Shown here: in pieces, positions 1 through 12,151 of the stretch | Position numbering within the stretch: position 1 is the first letter of the stretch | Layout: the number at the start of each line of letters is the position of its first letter | Source of the DNA: Ascaphus truei | Lineage: Eukaryota > Chordata > Amphibia > Anura > Ascaphidae | Assembly: GCA_036426205.1 (NCBI GenBank) | Contig: CM071568.1 | Location: forward strand, 224,976,239 to 225,040,238 | Length of the DNA stretch: 64,000 nucleotides | Reading direction: 5' to 3' | Notes under the pieces: model-generated | The model's input: only the letters and a program-made list of their open reading frames with translations | Told to the model about the DNA's origin: nothing | Database searches by the model: none | Program-made: the position numbers and the translations under genes

Positions 1-444
1 GTGTATTAGTATATTGTGTAGTGTATTTGGATGTAGCACTGAGCTCTGTCTGTGTTTCATGTTCTGACTTTGGTTTTAATATATATTGCCATGCTCAGTA
101 GCACTCCTCTTTGACACTTATATGCATATATATATATATATATACAGTGTTCGACAATCATTTACATTTACACGCCCGGGGCGAGTGGATTTAACCTCCG
201 GGCGAGTAAATATTGGCCCAAGCAGCACACGTGTTTGTTTTTTTAAATTTTCCCTGCTCGCGCTGAAATTTCTCTCTTCCCGCTGGCTGAAAAAAAAAAA
301 AAACTCCCCCTACCTGACAGCTGATTGGCGCGCGCTCCCAGGCTTTGTGGGCGCGCGGCCAGGCTCTATATGAGCCAGCCCCCAACGAGCGGCCATTCTT
401 TTCCCATGGAGGACACAGTAAGTATTATCTGTGCCTTCCCCCAC

Positions 445-965
445 CTCCCTCCCCTCCCCGGCGCTCCTGCTGCCCGCAGTTATGGAGATGATAGCAGGGG
501 TGCCCCCTCATGTACCTGCTTCCCCCTCATCCCCCCGGTCCCGTGTCAGAGAACGCGGCGGGTGATGGGAGCGGGGATGCCCCCTCAAGTCCCTGCTTCC
601 CCCCCCGCTTCCTCCCCGGTTCCATGTCAGAGAGCGCGGCGGGTGATGGGAGCGGGGATGCCCCCTCATGTCCCTGCTTTCCCCCGCTTCGCCCCGGTCC
701 CATGTCAGAGAGCGCGGTGGGTGATGGGAGTGGGGATGCCCCCTCATGTCCCTGCTTCCCCAGCTTCCCCTCGTCAGTCAGTCACCCCTGCCCCGGTCAT
801 TCAGTCACCCCTGCCCCGGTAAGTCAGTCACCCCTGCCCCGGTCAGTCAGTCACCCCTGCTCTCGTCAGTCAGTCACCCTGCCCTGGTCGTCATCACACC
901 TGCCCCGGTCCAGTCAGTCACCCCTGCCCTCGTCCAGTCATATTCACCCCCTGCCCCGGTCATCC
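445..965. repeat. C-rich minisatellite (about 80-bp and CAGTCACCCCTGCCCCGGT-type units)
   Basis: GCGGGGATG-type words recur at 571, 652 and 730 (about 80 bp apart). The tract then passes into short CAGTCACCCCTGCCCCGGT repeats at about 775-965. Open frames across this stretch are repeat translations, not genes. Confidence 0.75.
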
Positions 966-1404
<439 letters not shown>

Positions 1405-1720
1405 TATCTGGATATCTTATTTACCCTATATATCTTAACTGTCCTATACTATACCAAAATAACTTATACTGCTTTCTTCGAGATCTGACTCAAGCTTCAC
1501 ACGGAAGACATCGGAATCCCCCCTAACCCAGAAGACAGGTAGGGAACACCTCCCCTCCAACTTATAACATTGCGGGAATGAGGTACCTAGACAGTGAGGG
1601 ACTGCGGATCAGCTAAGATCCCAGGCAGGATTGCTGCTTTAGATATTGTGAAGCAGTTAAGGGGTTCAGGAAACTAGTCATTCACCTGTGGCTTTTATTT
1701 CTAGATCCGACATTTACACA

Positions 1721-1721
1721 C

Positions 1722-1765
<44 letters not shown>
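1721..1765. repeat. (AC)n microsatellite
   Basis: An uninterrupted CA dinucleotide run in unit 1. The matching run in unit 2 lies at about 4541-4583. Confidence 0.95.
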
Positions 1766-1767
<2 letters not shown>

Positions 1768-1943
1768 AACAAGGACTAATTGTATTATAATGTAATAGGG
1801 AAAAAAAGAACAAGCGCAAATAATATTACTAATAAATCAATGTAACACAGATGATATACTATCCTTAATGAGTGCAGGTCCCGACGTAGAATTCAAACCA
1901 AATTCAATCAGCAAACGAAGGAGAAACAGGTGCGCAAATCACA

Positions 1944-2570
1944 TCAGGATATGGAAAAGAAAGTGAAAACACAAAATAGTGCAATATGTCTGCTCCAACA
2001 GATAATTTCAATGCTGGAAATTCTATAAAATTTGCACTCACGTGTTAAACGTGTTAAACGTGAATTGAAAGCGTTGTGGTTATTCAAAGTTACCAACTTA
2101 TGTCTCCAGACAGGTACTCCAGATCCACACAGAGGGGGGGGGGGGAAATCCATATACAAAAGAGGGAAAGCAAATAGTGTAATACTGTTTTTAATGTTAA
2201 AAACATAAGGTATTTCACTTACATAAGTGCCTTTGTTTGAGAGCATTCAGACCACCCTGGGTCATAAGGTCAGACAAGAGTATTCACAGCAACAGCATCC
2301 GCTCCACGGCTGTCACAGCAGGTACTGGGCTGATCAAAGTTGTCCTCCACTCTGGATGTCATCAACAAGGGCTCCTTAGTGAGCTCCAAGTCTTCATCAG
2401 GGGATAATCTAAGATTTAAGATCAGATTAGCCCCTGATGAAGACTTGGCGGTAGAAACGCGCGTTGGGTGAATCAGACATCACTAAGGAGCCCTTGTTGA
2501 TGACATCCAGAGTGGAGGACAACTTTGATCAGCCCAGTACCTGCTGTGACGGCCGTGGAGCGGATACTGT
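1944..2570. repeat. Palindromic core of unit 1, truncated right arm
   Basis: The arm ending near 2401 is repeated in inverse after a short AT-rich centre (2404-2430). Words such as GTTGTCCTCCACTCTGGATG (2340) reappear inverted at about 2500-2525. The right arm carries the CCCCTGATGAAG...GAAACGCGCG word at 2431-2470. It stops at the unit 1/unit 2 junction, so it is much shorter than in unit 2. Confidence 0.8.
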
Positions 2571-3361
2571 TGTAAATATTGGCCCAAGCAGCACACGTGT
2601 TTGTTTTTTTAAATTTTCCCTGCTCGCGCTGAAATTTCCCTGCTCGTGTTGAAAAAAAAAAAAAAACTCCCCCTACCTGACAGCTGATTGGCGCGCGCTC
2701 CCAGGCTTTGGGGGCGCGTGACCAGGCTCTATATGAGCCAGCCCCCAACGAGCGGCCATTCTTTTCCCATGGAGGACACAGTAAGTATTATCTGTGCCTT
2801 CCCCCACCTCCATCCCCTCCCCGGCGCTCCTGCTGCCCGCAGTTATGGAGATGATAGCGGGGATGCCCCCTCATGTCCCTGCTTCCCCCGCTTCCCCCCG
2901 GTCCCACGTCAGAGAGCGCAGCGGGTGATGGGGCGGGATGGCCCGGCCCTCAAGTCCCGCTCCACCCACCGCCGCTTCCCCACAATTCCCTCGTGTCGAG
3001 AGCGCGGTCGGGTGATGCTGAGCGGGATGGGCCGTCCCTCATGTCCCTGCTTCCCCCCCGTTCCTCCCCCCCCCCGTCGCCGGTGTCAGGAGGTACGGGT
3101 GAACGGTTGGATGGGGGAGCAGGGATGGCCCCCGCTCAATGTCCCTGCTTCCCCGCGCCCCCCCCCGCTAAAACCGGGCGGGCCAACCACCATATCCCAC
3201 GTCACGATGGAGCGCAGGCAAGGAGATGAGCGGGGATGCTCACCCTCAGGTCCCCCGCGGACCGCAGGAGATGTCTGCGAGTGTGGTGTGGGTGGGCCCC
3301 ACGTTGTTGTCTCTTGGTCGCGGTGCCTTTCTCTCAAAGCGTGTTAGTGAGAGAGATGTAG

Positions 3362-3715
3362 GTGTGTGTTGCATCTGCGGAGAATGTTTTGCTGTGGTGT
3401 GTGTGCTGTTGGTGTGTGTCGGTGTGTGTGTGTGTGGTTTCTGTGCCCTGCTTCTTGTGTGTGCTGTGTGGTGATGTTGTTCGTTGTGTGTGGCGGTGTC
3501 TGGTGGGCTGTCTAATATGTCATGGTGTGTGTCTGTGTATAATAATGGGTGTGTGTGTACTACTCGGGGGGTTCGTAATGTGGTTGGTACCTGTTTGTTG
3601 ATGGTGTGTGATTGTGTGTGTACTGCAAATATGTGAGTGTTTTGTGGTTGTGTGTTTGTGTTTGTGTGTGCTTGTGATGTGGCCGTGTGTGACTGTTTCT
3701 GGTCGGTGCGTTGTG
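3362..3715. repeat. Degenerate GT-rich tract
   Basis: About 350 bp of imperfect TGTGTG with interspersed C and A. The long minus-strand open frame across it (3246-3956) is rich in His/Thr, as expected from the repeat, and is not treated as a gene. Confidence 0.8.
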
Positions 3716-4090
3716 TAGCGAATGTCGGATTTTGGGCTGGTGCTTTCCGAAAGATTGTTACACCGTTTGCCCATCGAGTCGTTCGCTGGAGCAATTTAAC
3801 GCCTGTATGAGAATCGTGCCTCAGGGTCGTGTCCGATCGAAAACGGCGCTCGTACGCCTTAGCGCGACCCCCCCAATCATAAGCCATGCTGTCAACTGCC
3901 ATTGGTATCTGCGGTGCGCTGAAGTAATACCTACGTCCCCGAACATTTGGTTCCACAGTAAACCACTCACGAATAAGGGGGGGCCGTTAGTCTGTTAATC
4001 TCTTAATGACGAGCTCCTAGCTGCCAACATTCGATTCCTTTCCAAATTTCGCGCAGTGGCGATTGGGTAGCGAGAACCGCCGAGAGAGGA
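3716..4090. other. Unexplained CpG-dense, non-repetitive patch
   Basis: This segment of unit 2 has no counterpart in unit 1. It has frequent CpG and near-random composition, unlike the CpG-poor sequence around it. I recognise no protein, RNA or mobile-element signature. It may be a consensus error in a hard microsatellite region or a genuine foreign insertion. Confidence 0.4.
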
Positions 4091-4092
4091 AG

Positions 4093-4222
4093 AGGCGCGA
4101 GCGAGAGAACGCGTCGAGATAGAGCGAGCGACGAGAGCGCGTCGCGTCGCGCGCGCGCGCTCTCATCTGCTCTCTCTCTCTCTCTCGCCTCTCTCTCTCT
4201 CTAGGTCTCGCGCCCCCTCTCT
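4093..4222. repeat. Disrupted GA/CT tract with CG interruptions
   Basis: A GAGAG/CGCG mix switching to (CT)n. It occupies the place of the long (CT)n tract of unit 1, but is split by CGCG runs. Confidence 0.7.
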
Positions 4223-4539
4223 CCCCTCCGCTATCTGGAGATCTATTTACCCTAATATCTAATAGATATACCAAATAATATTATACTGCTGTTTCTTCGA
4301 GATTTCGATCAAGTTCACACGGAGACATCGGAATCCCCCCTAACCCAGAAGACAGGTAGGGAACCACCTCCCCTCCAACTTATAACATGGGCGGGAATGG
4401 GTACCTAGACAGTGGAGGGACTGGGATCAGCTAAGATTCCAGGCAGGATTGCTGCTTTAGATATTGTGAAGCAGTTAAGGGGTTCAGGAAACTAGTCATT
4501 CACCTGTGGCTTTTATTTCTAGATCCGACATTTACACAC

Positions 4540-4540
<1 letters not shown>

Positions 4541-4583
<43 letters not shown>
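4541..4583. repeat. (AC)n microsatellite
   Basis: Unit 2 copy of the CA run found at 1721-1765. Confidence 0.95.
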
Positions 4584-4585
<2 letters not shown>

Positions 4586-4852
4586 AACAAGGACTAATTG
4601 TAGTATAATGTAATAGTGAAAAAAAGACACAGCGCAAATAATATACTAATAAATCAATGGAACACAGATGATATACTACCTTAATGAGTGCAGCTCCCGA
4701 CGTAGAATTCAAACCAAATCAATCAGCAAACGAAGGAGAAACAGGTGCGCAAATCACATCAGATATGGAAAAGAAGTGAAAAACACAAAATAGTGCAATA
4801 TGTCTGCTCCAACAGATAATTTCAATGCTGGAAATTCATAAAATTGCACCAC

Positions 4853-5613
4853 GTGTTAAACGTGTTAAACGTGAATTGAAAGCGTTGTGGTTTTCAAAGT
4901 TACCAACTTATGTCTCCAGACAGGTACTCCAGATCCACACAGAGGGGGGGGGGGGGAAATCCATATACAAAAGAGGGAAAGGCAAATAGTGTAATACTGT
5001 TTTTAATGTTTAAAAACATAAGGTATTTCACTTACATAAGTGCCTTTGTTTGAGAGCATTCAGACCACCCTGGGTCATAAGGTCAGACAAGAGTATTCAC
5101 AGCACAGCATCCGCTCCACGGCTGTCACAGCAGTACTGGGCTGATCAAAGTTGTCCTCCCTACTGGAGTTCATCAAACAAGGGCTCCTTAGTGAGCTCCA
5201 GTCTCATAGGGGATAACTAAGATTTAAGATCAGATTAGCCCCTGATGAAGACTTGCGGTTAGAAACGCGCGTTGGGTGAATCAGACATCACTAAGGAGCC
5301 TGTTGATGACTCCAGAGTGGAGGACAACTTTGATCAGCCCAGTCCCTGCTGTGACAGCGTGGAGCGGATTGCTGTTGCTGTGAAACTCTTGTCTGACCTT
5401 ATGACCCAGGGTGGTCTGAATGCTCTCAAACAAAGGCACTTATGTAAGTGAAATACCTTATGTTTTTAACTTAGAAACAGTACTATACTATTTGCTTTCA
5501 ATCTTTTGTATATGGATTCCCCCCCTCGTGTGGATCTGGAGTACCTGTCTGGAGAATAAGTTGGTAACTTTGAATACCACAACGCTTTCAATTCAAGTTT
5601 AACACGTTTAACA
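4853..5613. repeat. Large inverted repeat (arms about 360 bp)
   Basis: The left arm (about 4853-5213) and right arm (about 5240-5613) are inverse copies with small differences. For example, ACTTACATAAGTGCCTTTG near 5030 reappears inverted near 5440, and the GTTAAACGTGTTAAACGTG word near 4855 reappears inverted near 5600. The centre is AT-rich (5214-5239). The right arm carries CCCCTGATGAAG...GAAACGCGCG at 5239-5278. The structure could fold into a long hairpin. Confidence 0.85.
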
Positions 5614-5696
5614 CTTAGTATAATGTAATAAATAATTTGTCAAAACGAAGTTGTTCTGACTAGGAATTTATAAATGTATTTATTTATATATTTTAT

Positions 5697-5822
5697 TTTA
5701 AAAGCAGGGTTGGGGGCGGGACTAGGGCGGGTTTGGGGCGGGACTATGGGGGGGGCTGGGGCGGGAATAGGGGACGGGGTTGGGGGCGGGACTAGGGGCG
5801 GGGTTGGGGGCGGGACTAGGTG
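5697..5822. repeat. G-rich minisatellite (GGGCGGGACTAGGGG type)
   Basis: Short tandem copies of about 15-22 bp built from GGGGCGGGACTAGGG, next to the right terminus of the composite element. Runs of three or more G suggest G-quadruplex potential. Confidence 0.85.
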
Positions 5823-5872
5823 GCGAGTAGATTTTTTGGTTGGGCGAGTAGATTTTTGGGTGATTTGTCGAA

Positions 5873-5877
<5 letters not shown>

Positions 5878-5908
<31 letters not shown>
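5878..5908. repeat. (AT)n microsatellite flanking the hAT-like element
   Basis: A pure AT run directly outside the right terminus. A similar run lies at about 126-144 outside the left terminus, so the element appears to have inserted into a (TA)n tract. Confidence 0.9.
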
Positions 5909-5912
<4 letters not shown>

Positions 5913-5954
5913 TGGTTATTTTGGGGGTTCAATATGAGCTTATAGGGGTCCTGT

Positions 5955-6700
5955 ATGTTGGACATAGATTTAGTCATACTAAGGCTTCCCATACTCACTA
6001 AGTAATTTCATGTGGTTATAGTGTATGAAATAACCGTAGCATTAATGGATGTAATGGAGATTCCAAAGATCCAGGCGGCATTTGGAGAAACACCTGAACA
6101 AACGAACAAAATAGGCCTGGTGTAGCTTACTACTTCTATAGTTGATTTTATGGTTTAAAAGTCATGAAAGGGAACTGTTTCTCTGTCTCTCCCTGGTCTG
6201 CGTACAGGCCACACGTGTGTGTCCTTGACCCTTAGGGACACAAGGGTGTGCAGGCCATATCTCTGTGTCCTTGATGCCAACAGTCTATATAGATGTTTAC
6301 AGATCTATATGGATTTTCCTACACCGGAGAAGCCGAATTTTGGCCTAAAAAAAGCCTATACTTTGTTGCAGAATTTGGGCTAAGAAAAGCCTATACTTTA
6401 AGTTTCTGAAAACGACTGAATAAAAGCCTACATTATTTCCCCCCTAAAACAAGTCTCCTGTCTTCACCTCAGCATGCATCGGATACAGGGACGGACCTGC
6501 ATTAGCAAACATATACAGATACTATAGGGCAGCTCAACTTAGCCAGGTTACTAGATGGCATTCATCTAGGGACTTTAAAAGATGGGTGGACATAGATGTT
6601 TGTTCTGTCATACTAAGGCTAAAATAGACTGTCTGCTTCCCATACTCACCAAGTAATTGCATATGGTTATAGTTTATGGAACAACCGTAGCATTAAAGGG
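5955..6700. repeat. Direct repeat pair about 640 bp apart
   Basis: A block at about 5959-6050 (GTTGGACATAGAT, then TCATACTAAGG, then CTTCCCATACTCAC and AACCGTAGCATTAA) recurs at about 6587-6696 in the same order. The second copy has a roughly 20-bp extra segment. Between them lies non-coding sequence with an AATAAA at about 6419. This could be a tiny LTR-type element or a local duplication, and I cannot tell which. Confidence 0.65.
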
Positions 6701-7929
6701 GGTCTTACTTTAAGATCCTACCCCCTTACAGAAATTAAAAAACCTAGATTGTGAACTAGATACACTAAATTTGCATTATTGTAGAGAGGAAAATGTAATT
6801 TGGCATCAGAACTGGTAATTCCTTAAGATGTAGAATAGGGCATTTTGCCATTTAATAGATATTAAAATCATCTTACAGTTTACATGTATATTATCAAGGT
6901 ATATTTCGCAATTTTTGCACTGCTTACACATGCATCAAATACACTAAGTAGCCGCAAGAAGCAATAGTAGAAATTAAGTAAGTAAAGACAATATACACAT
7001 TATAACAGAATGAATCACTTTTTGCATCCTCGGACCTTTTTTTTTTTACCACGTTTTCTGGAGCATTGAAAGCTCTGAACTAACAGAAGCCTTATCTCGC
7101 TTAGCCACTTGGGCCAAATGTGTCATTTTTATAGACCTTTTGTACATTTGATGCAGACACTAAAGGACAGAATAGTAAATCATAGACAACCTACACAGTG
7201 CTTATACACTTTCCCCTTCACACTTCCAGCAGGAGCGAGAGATTGAACCGAAAATAAGAAGCCTTTAGCCAAAATCATAAGAGGTGGAAACTGAGGATAA
7301 CATTCTTTAATAATTTATCAACTGCATGCATTTTGCAAACCATAATCTTTTATTCTTGCTTTTAAAAGTAGGATCTCCAACCTCTCACTACTGGAGAGAG
7401 CGACAGTGTAACTGCTTTCAGTCTTTAACTGAACAGACTTTAGTAGGGAAAATTGCTTGAATGCATAATGTAAGGATTACAGTTAATTAGCCAACACTAG
7501 AAGAAATAGGAGCGGGAGCAAGTAGAAAGATAATTAGGATAAGGGATTAAAAGGAAATTCACTTCCTGTTGTGTTGTAGCAAAAGCAATTGCATTAATAA
7601 TGATAAAAAGCCACAGAATGTTGTTGTTGCTTTTTTTTATTTACATAAATACTTTGTTAGGGAAAAAATTGTATAATTTGAAGATTTTGTTGTGAAGTAA
7701 TAAGTGAGTATTTAAATAGATAGTTTTTTTTTATTTCGACTGAGACAATACTGTACTGTATATTTGAAAGACAAGCTTTCTGAGCAATGCTCTCTTTCAC
7801 AGGTCAGGCAGCACTGCTCTACATTTTATTATAAATGGCAAATTATTGTTTTATTAGCAAAATATATAGGGAAGTGGAGATCCTTTGGAAACACAATATC
7901 ATACTGTACAAATTATGTTTGTACACAAA
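6701..7929. other. No gene or element recognised
   Basis: AT-rich intergenic-type sequence. I see no credible exon, no RNA gene and no clear repeat termini here. Confidence 0.6.
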
Positions 7930-10900
7930 ACATTAAATCTTATGTACGCTTGGGACAGCGGACGTGCTCAATGTCTGGAACCCTGGACCTTACTATGTTG
8001 GGGCTCAGGAGGGCACCTTTTCCCAGGGGCAGACGGGTGTAGGTCACCTTTGATCTCCTCAGACTCGGATGGAGTTTTTCTGTCTTCCCTTTCCTTCCGT
8101 ACGTTTGGTCTCCTCTCCCGGTTTGTTTTGAAGGTCAAGATGGAAATTAAAGGTCTTCAAACGGTCTCGGAGGCTCCTCTGTGGTCCTGGCTTGGATGAA
8201 GTTGGGGTAAGTGGAATCACACTCTCACTGTCTATACTGTAGCTATCATATTACACAACGTAAAAAAGGCCTGAATAACCCATGAAAGAGAAGGCTGGCA
8301 CCTTTAGACTACAAAAAGAAAAAAGCGGATGTCATCCTTTTACAAGAGACACACTTTATCAAAATATTTTGGGTGGCTGGATGTGCTAAACAATATAGAC
8401 AGTGGTCTCTCTCCTCAGCCAATGTTAAGAAAAGAGGAGGAGTAGTAATAGGAGGGATGGGGAAGGAAGGTTCCTAATTCTATTGGGCAAGCTTCAGGGC
8501 CAATATTTAACACTTGCTACTATTTATGCCCCCTGTGAACATGATCCAAAATTCTTTACCTCCTTTTTCAGCACACTTGGCAGAGTTGCAAAAGGTCACA
8601 CAATCTTGGCAGGGGACTTCAACATAGTGCTAGATCTGGAACTAGATAGCTCGACCCAGCCCAAAAGAGTAAAGAGAAAAGATACGGGCATATTCCTACG
8701 TGGTCTTCGAGACAACAAATTATCTGTTAACCGGAGGGAGCTTCATCCGAGGCACAAGGGTTTTACATTCTATTCTCACCCCCATGACAGCTATAGCAGA
8801 ATAGATTACTTCTTTGTTTCTAGTAGACTCCGAAGCTCGGATGCATGCTATTTCATGGTCAGATCATGCACCAATAGAATAGAATTAAGTTGCTCCGAAA
8901 TTAATCTAGACAGACCGGGAGTAAACTGGAAGTCGAATGAGTCAATTATTAAAATCCCAGAGGTACTCCAGACTCTCAATGTGGAAATAGATCAATTCTT
9001 CAGAATCAATGTAGGCAGTGTATTATCACGCCTAACACTTTGGGTAGCCCATAATGCAACGCTCAGGGGGTACCCTCATTAACATAGCAGCAGGGTGCAA
9101 GAAAGAGAGAGAGGCTAAAGTGACGAAGTTGCAGGCTAAACTACAAGAGCTCTCGGACCTGCATAGACGAACGAGGAGAGCTGACATCCTAAAGGAGTTT
9201 AAAGATGTGAGATTAGAGTTAAATATGATACTTACCTCCCAGGCTGAGAATTCTCTGAGTTGGTCAAAGAGGACATTTTTTGAAAAAGCAAACAAGCCAG
9301 ATACCATGCTGGCCCACAAAATTAGAAATAGACAGCTCAATTACAATATACATACAATCCGCAGAAAATCAGGAGAATTGACCAACCGTAAACTAATTGT
9401 AGAAGAGTTTAAAAAGTACTACGAGGAGCTTTATAAGGGTGAGAAGGTCTCCCATGGGGTTAAGACTGAGCTGGCCTTAAGGGAGTTTCTGGTGGATTCC
9501 GACCTTCCTAGGTTGAGTGGGGAGGAGAGAGAGCAGCGTCAGAGACTTTTCTATTGAAGAGGTGTTAGAGGTGATTAAGCATCTGAAACCCTCTAAAGCT
9601 CCAGGCCCTCATGGTTTCTCGAATCTATATTACAAAACATTCAACAAATTATTAGCCCCCCATTTGCTACGAATGTATAATGCAGTGCTGGCGGGGGCCT
9701 CAATCCCAGATCAGATACTCCAGGCATGTATCTCCCTAATCTTCAAGGAAGGCAAAGATCCAACAAACTGTAAAAGTTATAGACCAATTTCACTAACAAA
9801 TTCGGACATCAAAATCTATTCTAAATTATTAACGAACAGACTGGGTCATATCCTACCTAGACTAGTCTATCCGGACCAGGTGGGTTTTATAGAAAATTGG
9901 CAGGAGGCAGACAACACCAGACGCATAATTGATTTGATTGAATTGGCTAACAACAAAAATACCTCAAGGCTACGCTGGGAGCATTCAGTTTTGGGGGTAG
10001 AATATTAATGGCAATCACAGCACTGTATACCAATCCGGCAGCAAAGTTAATCCATCATGGTTTCCCATCTGACCTCTTTCAGATTAAAGGTGGTACCAAA
10101 CAGGGGTACCTGCTTTTGCCAGTGCTGTTTGCCTTATGCATGGAACCACTAGCAGCTCAAATTAGGAAAAACCTGGATATATCTGTCATCCAAATCAATG
10201 ACCAAGCACACAAGATTGCTCTTTATGCAGACGATATCATGCTGATGTTGTCAAAACCTCTCACCTCCCTACCTAACCTGTTCAGTTTATTAGACAAATT
10301 TAATAGAATCTCAGGTTTCAAAATCAATCAATCCTAGTCCGAGGCCTTAAATGTGAACCTGCCCAAAGAGGTGGAAAAGCTGATATCCATAAACTTTAAC
10401 TGGCAACCTAAAGCCATTAAATATCTAGGGATTCACATAACAAATAGTTATAAGACATTGTACAGAGCGAATGACCCTAAACTGTTACAAACGCTAAAAG
10501 GAGATATGGGGGGTGGTCCTCCTACAGTGTTTCTTGGTTTGGTAGAATACACTGTGTTAAAATTAACCTACTACCTCATCTCCATTGTTTATTCAAAACC
10601 CTTCCAGTGCTGGTGGTGCTAAGGGATATTCGCTCGGTGCAGACGTTGATTTCTAAATTTCTGTGGAAAGGCGAAACCCCGAGAGTTAGGAGTAAAATAC
10701 ACAAAAGACCAATTTTGGGAGGCGAGTTAGAGGTATCTTGCTTGTTGTCATATTACAAGGCGGCCCAATTATGCCAAATGTCACAGTGGCATACAGATCC
10801 CGCTTCTAAAAGATGGGTAGCACTAGAGATTGAATTGTGTGCACCCATAGATCTACATAATTTGATTTGGTCCCCTAAAAGGATGCTTAAATCCATACGT

Positions 10901-12151
10901 GAGCCGCTTTCTTGAATGACCAATTCATTACCAGTTTAGGAGGCCTCCAAATTTAGATGTTCTCCAACTTCCAAAGATTCGTTAATGTCACCATTACTAA
11001 ATAACTCTGACTTTGCTCCGGGCCTGAATAGCGTGGATTTAAAAATTTGGACACAAAGAGGGTATGGTAGGCTCAAAGATCTAGAGGGTAGGATTGGTAT
11101 CAAAACTTAAAATTAAGTCAGACAAAGACATCCCCAACTCAGAATTCTTTAGGTAACTCCATATTCGGGCCTTCAATAATAACATTTCACCCCACCCACC
11201 ATTGATGAATTTTGAAAAAAATCTGTATATTGGAAACAGATACAAGTGGACTAACTTTTCGAATGTACAGGGAAGTGATCTGTTCTGGAGAGGAGTACTA
11301 TAGGATGCTCCAATACGTAGCTAAGTGGGAAGCAGACCTGGGTGAAGAGTACGCATATAAGATCCTGATGAGGTGGTATCTCACTCCACTTAAACTATCT
11401 AAATTTGTTCTGGGTTACTCCCCATTGTGTCCCAAACAGTGTGGAGAGCCAGCAGACTTCCTGCACATGCTGTGATCTTGCCCTCGTCTTACACCCTTAT
11501 GGGAACAAATGAAAGATTGTCTACAGAGGATTTTGGGCCTCGACATCACCATGGACCACTGGCTGTTCTTACTGAGTAGACCATACAGAGTATATCCAGA
11601 ACTAATTCTAAGTTAATTGCCCACTTTTCAACGGCAACGAGTTGCGAGATCGCAGCATTGTGGAAACAAAATGTGATTACGACCCTGGCCAAAATTAGGA
11701 ACAGAATTTGGTTTGTGTGCCAGATGGAGAAGTTAACAAGTCTAGTTAATGAATCTGGCAATAAATTCCAAAAAGTCTGGCTGCCTTGGTTGGCCCAGAC
11801 GGACATCCCAGGAGTGAATGTCACCACAGTATTGCTATGATAGTTCTAGATGCGTTCTCCTCTGACTAGTTGCAGGAACATACAAGGAACAGGGCGGGAG
11901 TAGGGCCGCGCAGCGGCCAGAAAGGGTCGACCACATTGACATGCTGAGGTTCACCAAAGGAGACAAATATGATAACAGAAGTCAAAAAGACCTACAATAC
12001 ACCCAACCCCCCTCCCCACCTTTTCCCTTCTTATGATTTGTCTGTACCATTTGCTCTGTTCAGCTCCACCTACATATGTTGTTGAAAGAATGAAATATGT
12101 CATGTATTATCTGTGCAGAAAATTAATAAAATTAAGTTATAAAAAAAAAAA
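7930..12151 (+). mobile_element. L1 (Tx1-like) LINE, ORF2 region with 3' end
   Basis: A non-LTR retrotransposon copy in plus orientation. It shows, in order, endonuclease, reverse transcriptase and C-terminal domains, then an AATAAAATTAAG-like end followed by an A-run (about 12142-12151). No ORF1 is recognised upstream, so the copy is 5' truncated or its 5' part is decayed. The left limit (about 7930) is an estimate. The RT motifs match the L1 clade; calling it Tx1-like is an inference from amphibian-type motif wording. Confidence 0.85.
8232..11840 (+). pseudogene. L1 ORF2 (endonuclease/reverse transcriptase), broken by stops and frameshifts
   Basis: The protein would nick DNA and reverse-transcribe its own RNA. 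Visible endonuclease motifs are an ATIYAP stretch, GDFN (8612-8623), YSRIDYFF near 8790, and SDHAP (from 8859) in a different frame from the preceding motif, which shows a frameshift. The RT fingers motif KAPGPHGF lies at 9595; its usual Asp is His. RT block SYRPISLTNSDIKIYSKLL is near 9775. The usual block around the first catalytic Asp (the LDAEKAFD-type block) is missing near 9975, where frames change, which suggests a small deletion. YADD is at 10224-10235. A C-terminal Cys/His region near 11430-11480 is interrupted by a stop in place of a Trp. At least seven open segments are needed to cover it, so it is inactive. Confidence 0.9.

Larger units (their letters stand above)
2573..5373. repeat. 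Tandem unit 2 of the composite element
   Basis: A second copy of the unit beginning at 207, alignable by eye at 2573-2890, 4225-4700 and 4700-5370. It differs from unit 1 by many single-base gains and losses (for example in the block after 4340). Between 2890 and 4225 it has different expanded sequence from unit 1. It could be a real tandem duplication or an assembly product. Confidence 0.75.

Noticed and set aside
3246..3956. 236-codon open frame on minus
   Set aside because: His/Thr-rich translation of a degenerate GT tract joined to the CpG-dense patch.
5674..5937. Gly-rich 87-codon frame
   Set aside because: Translation of the GGGCGGGACTAGGGG minisatellite.
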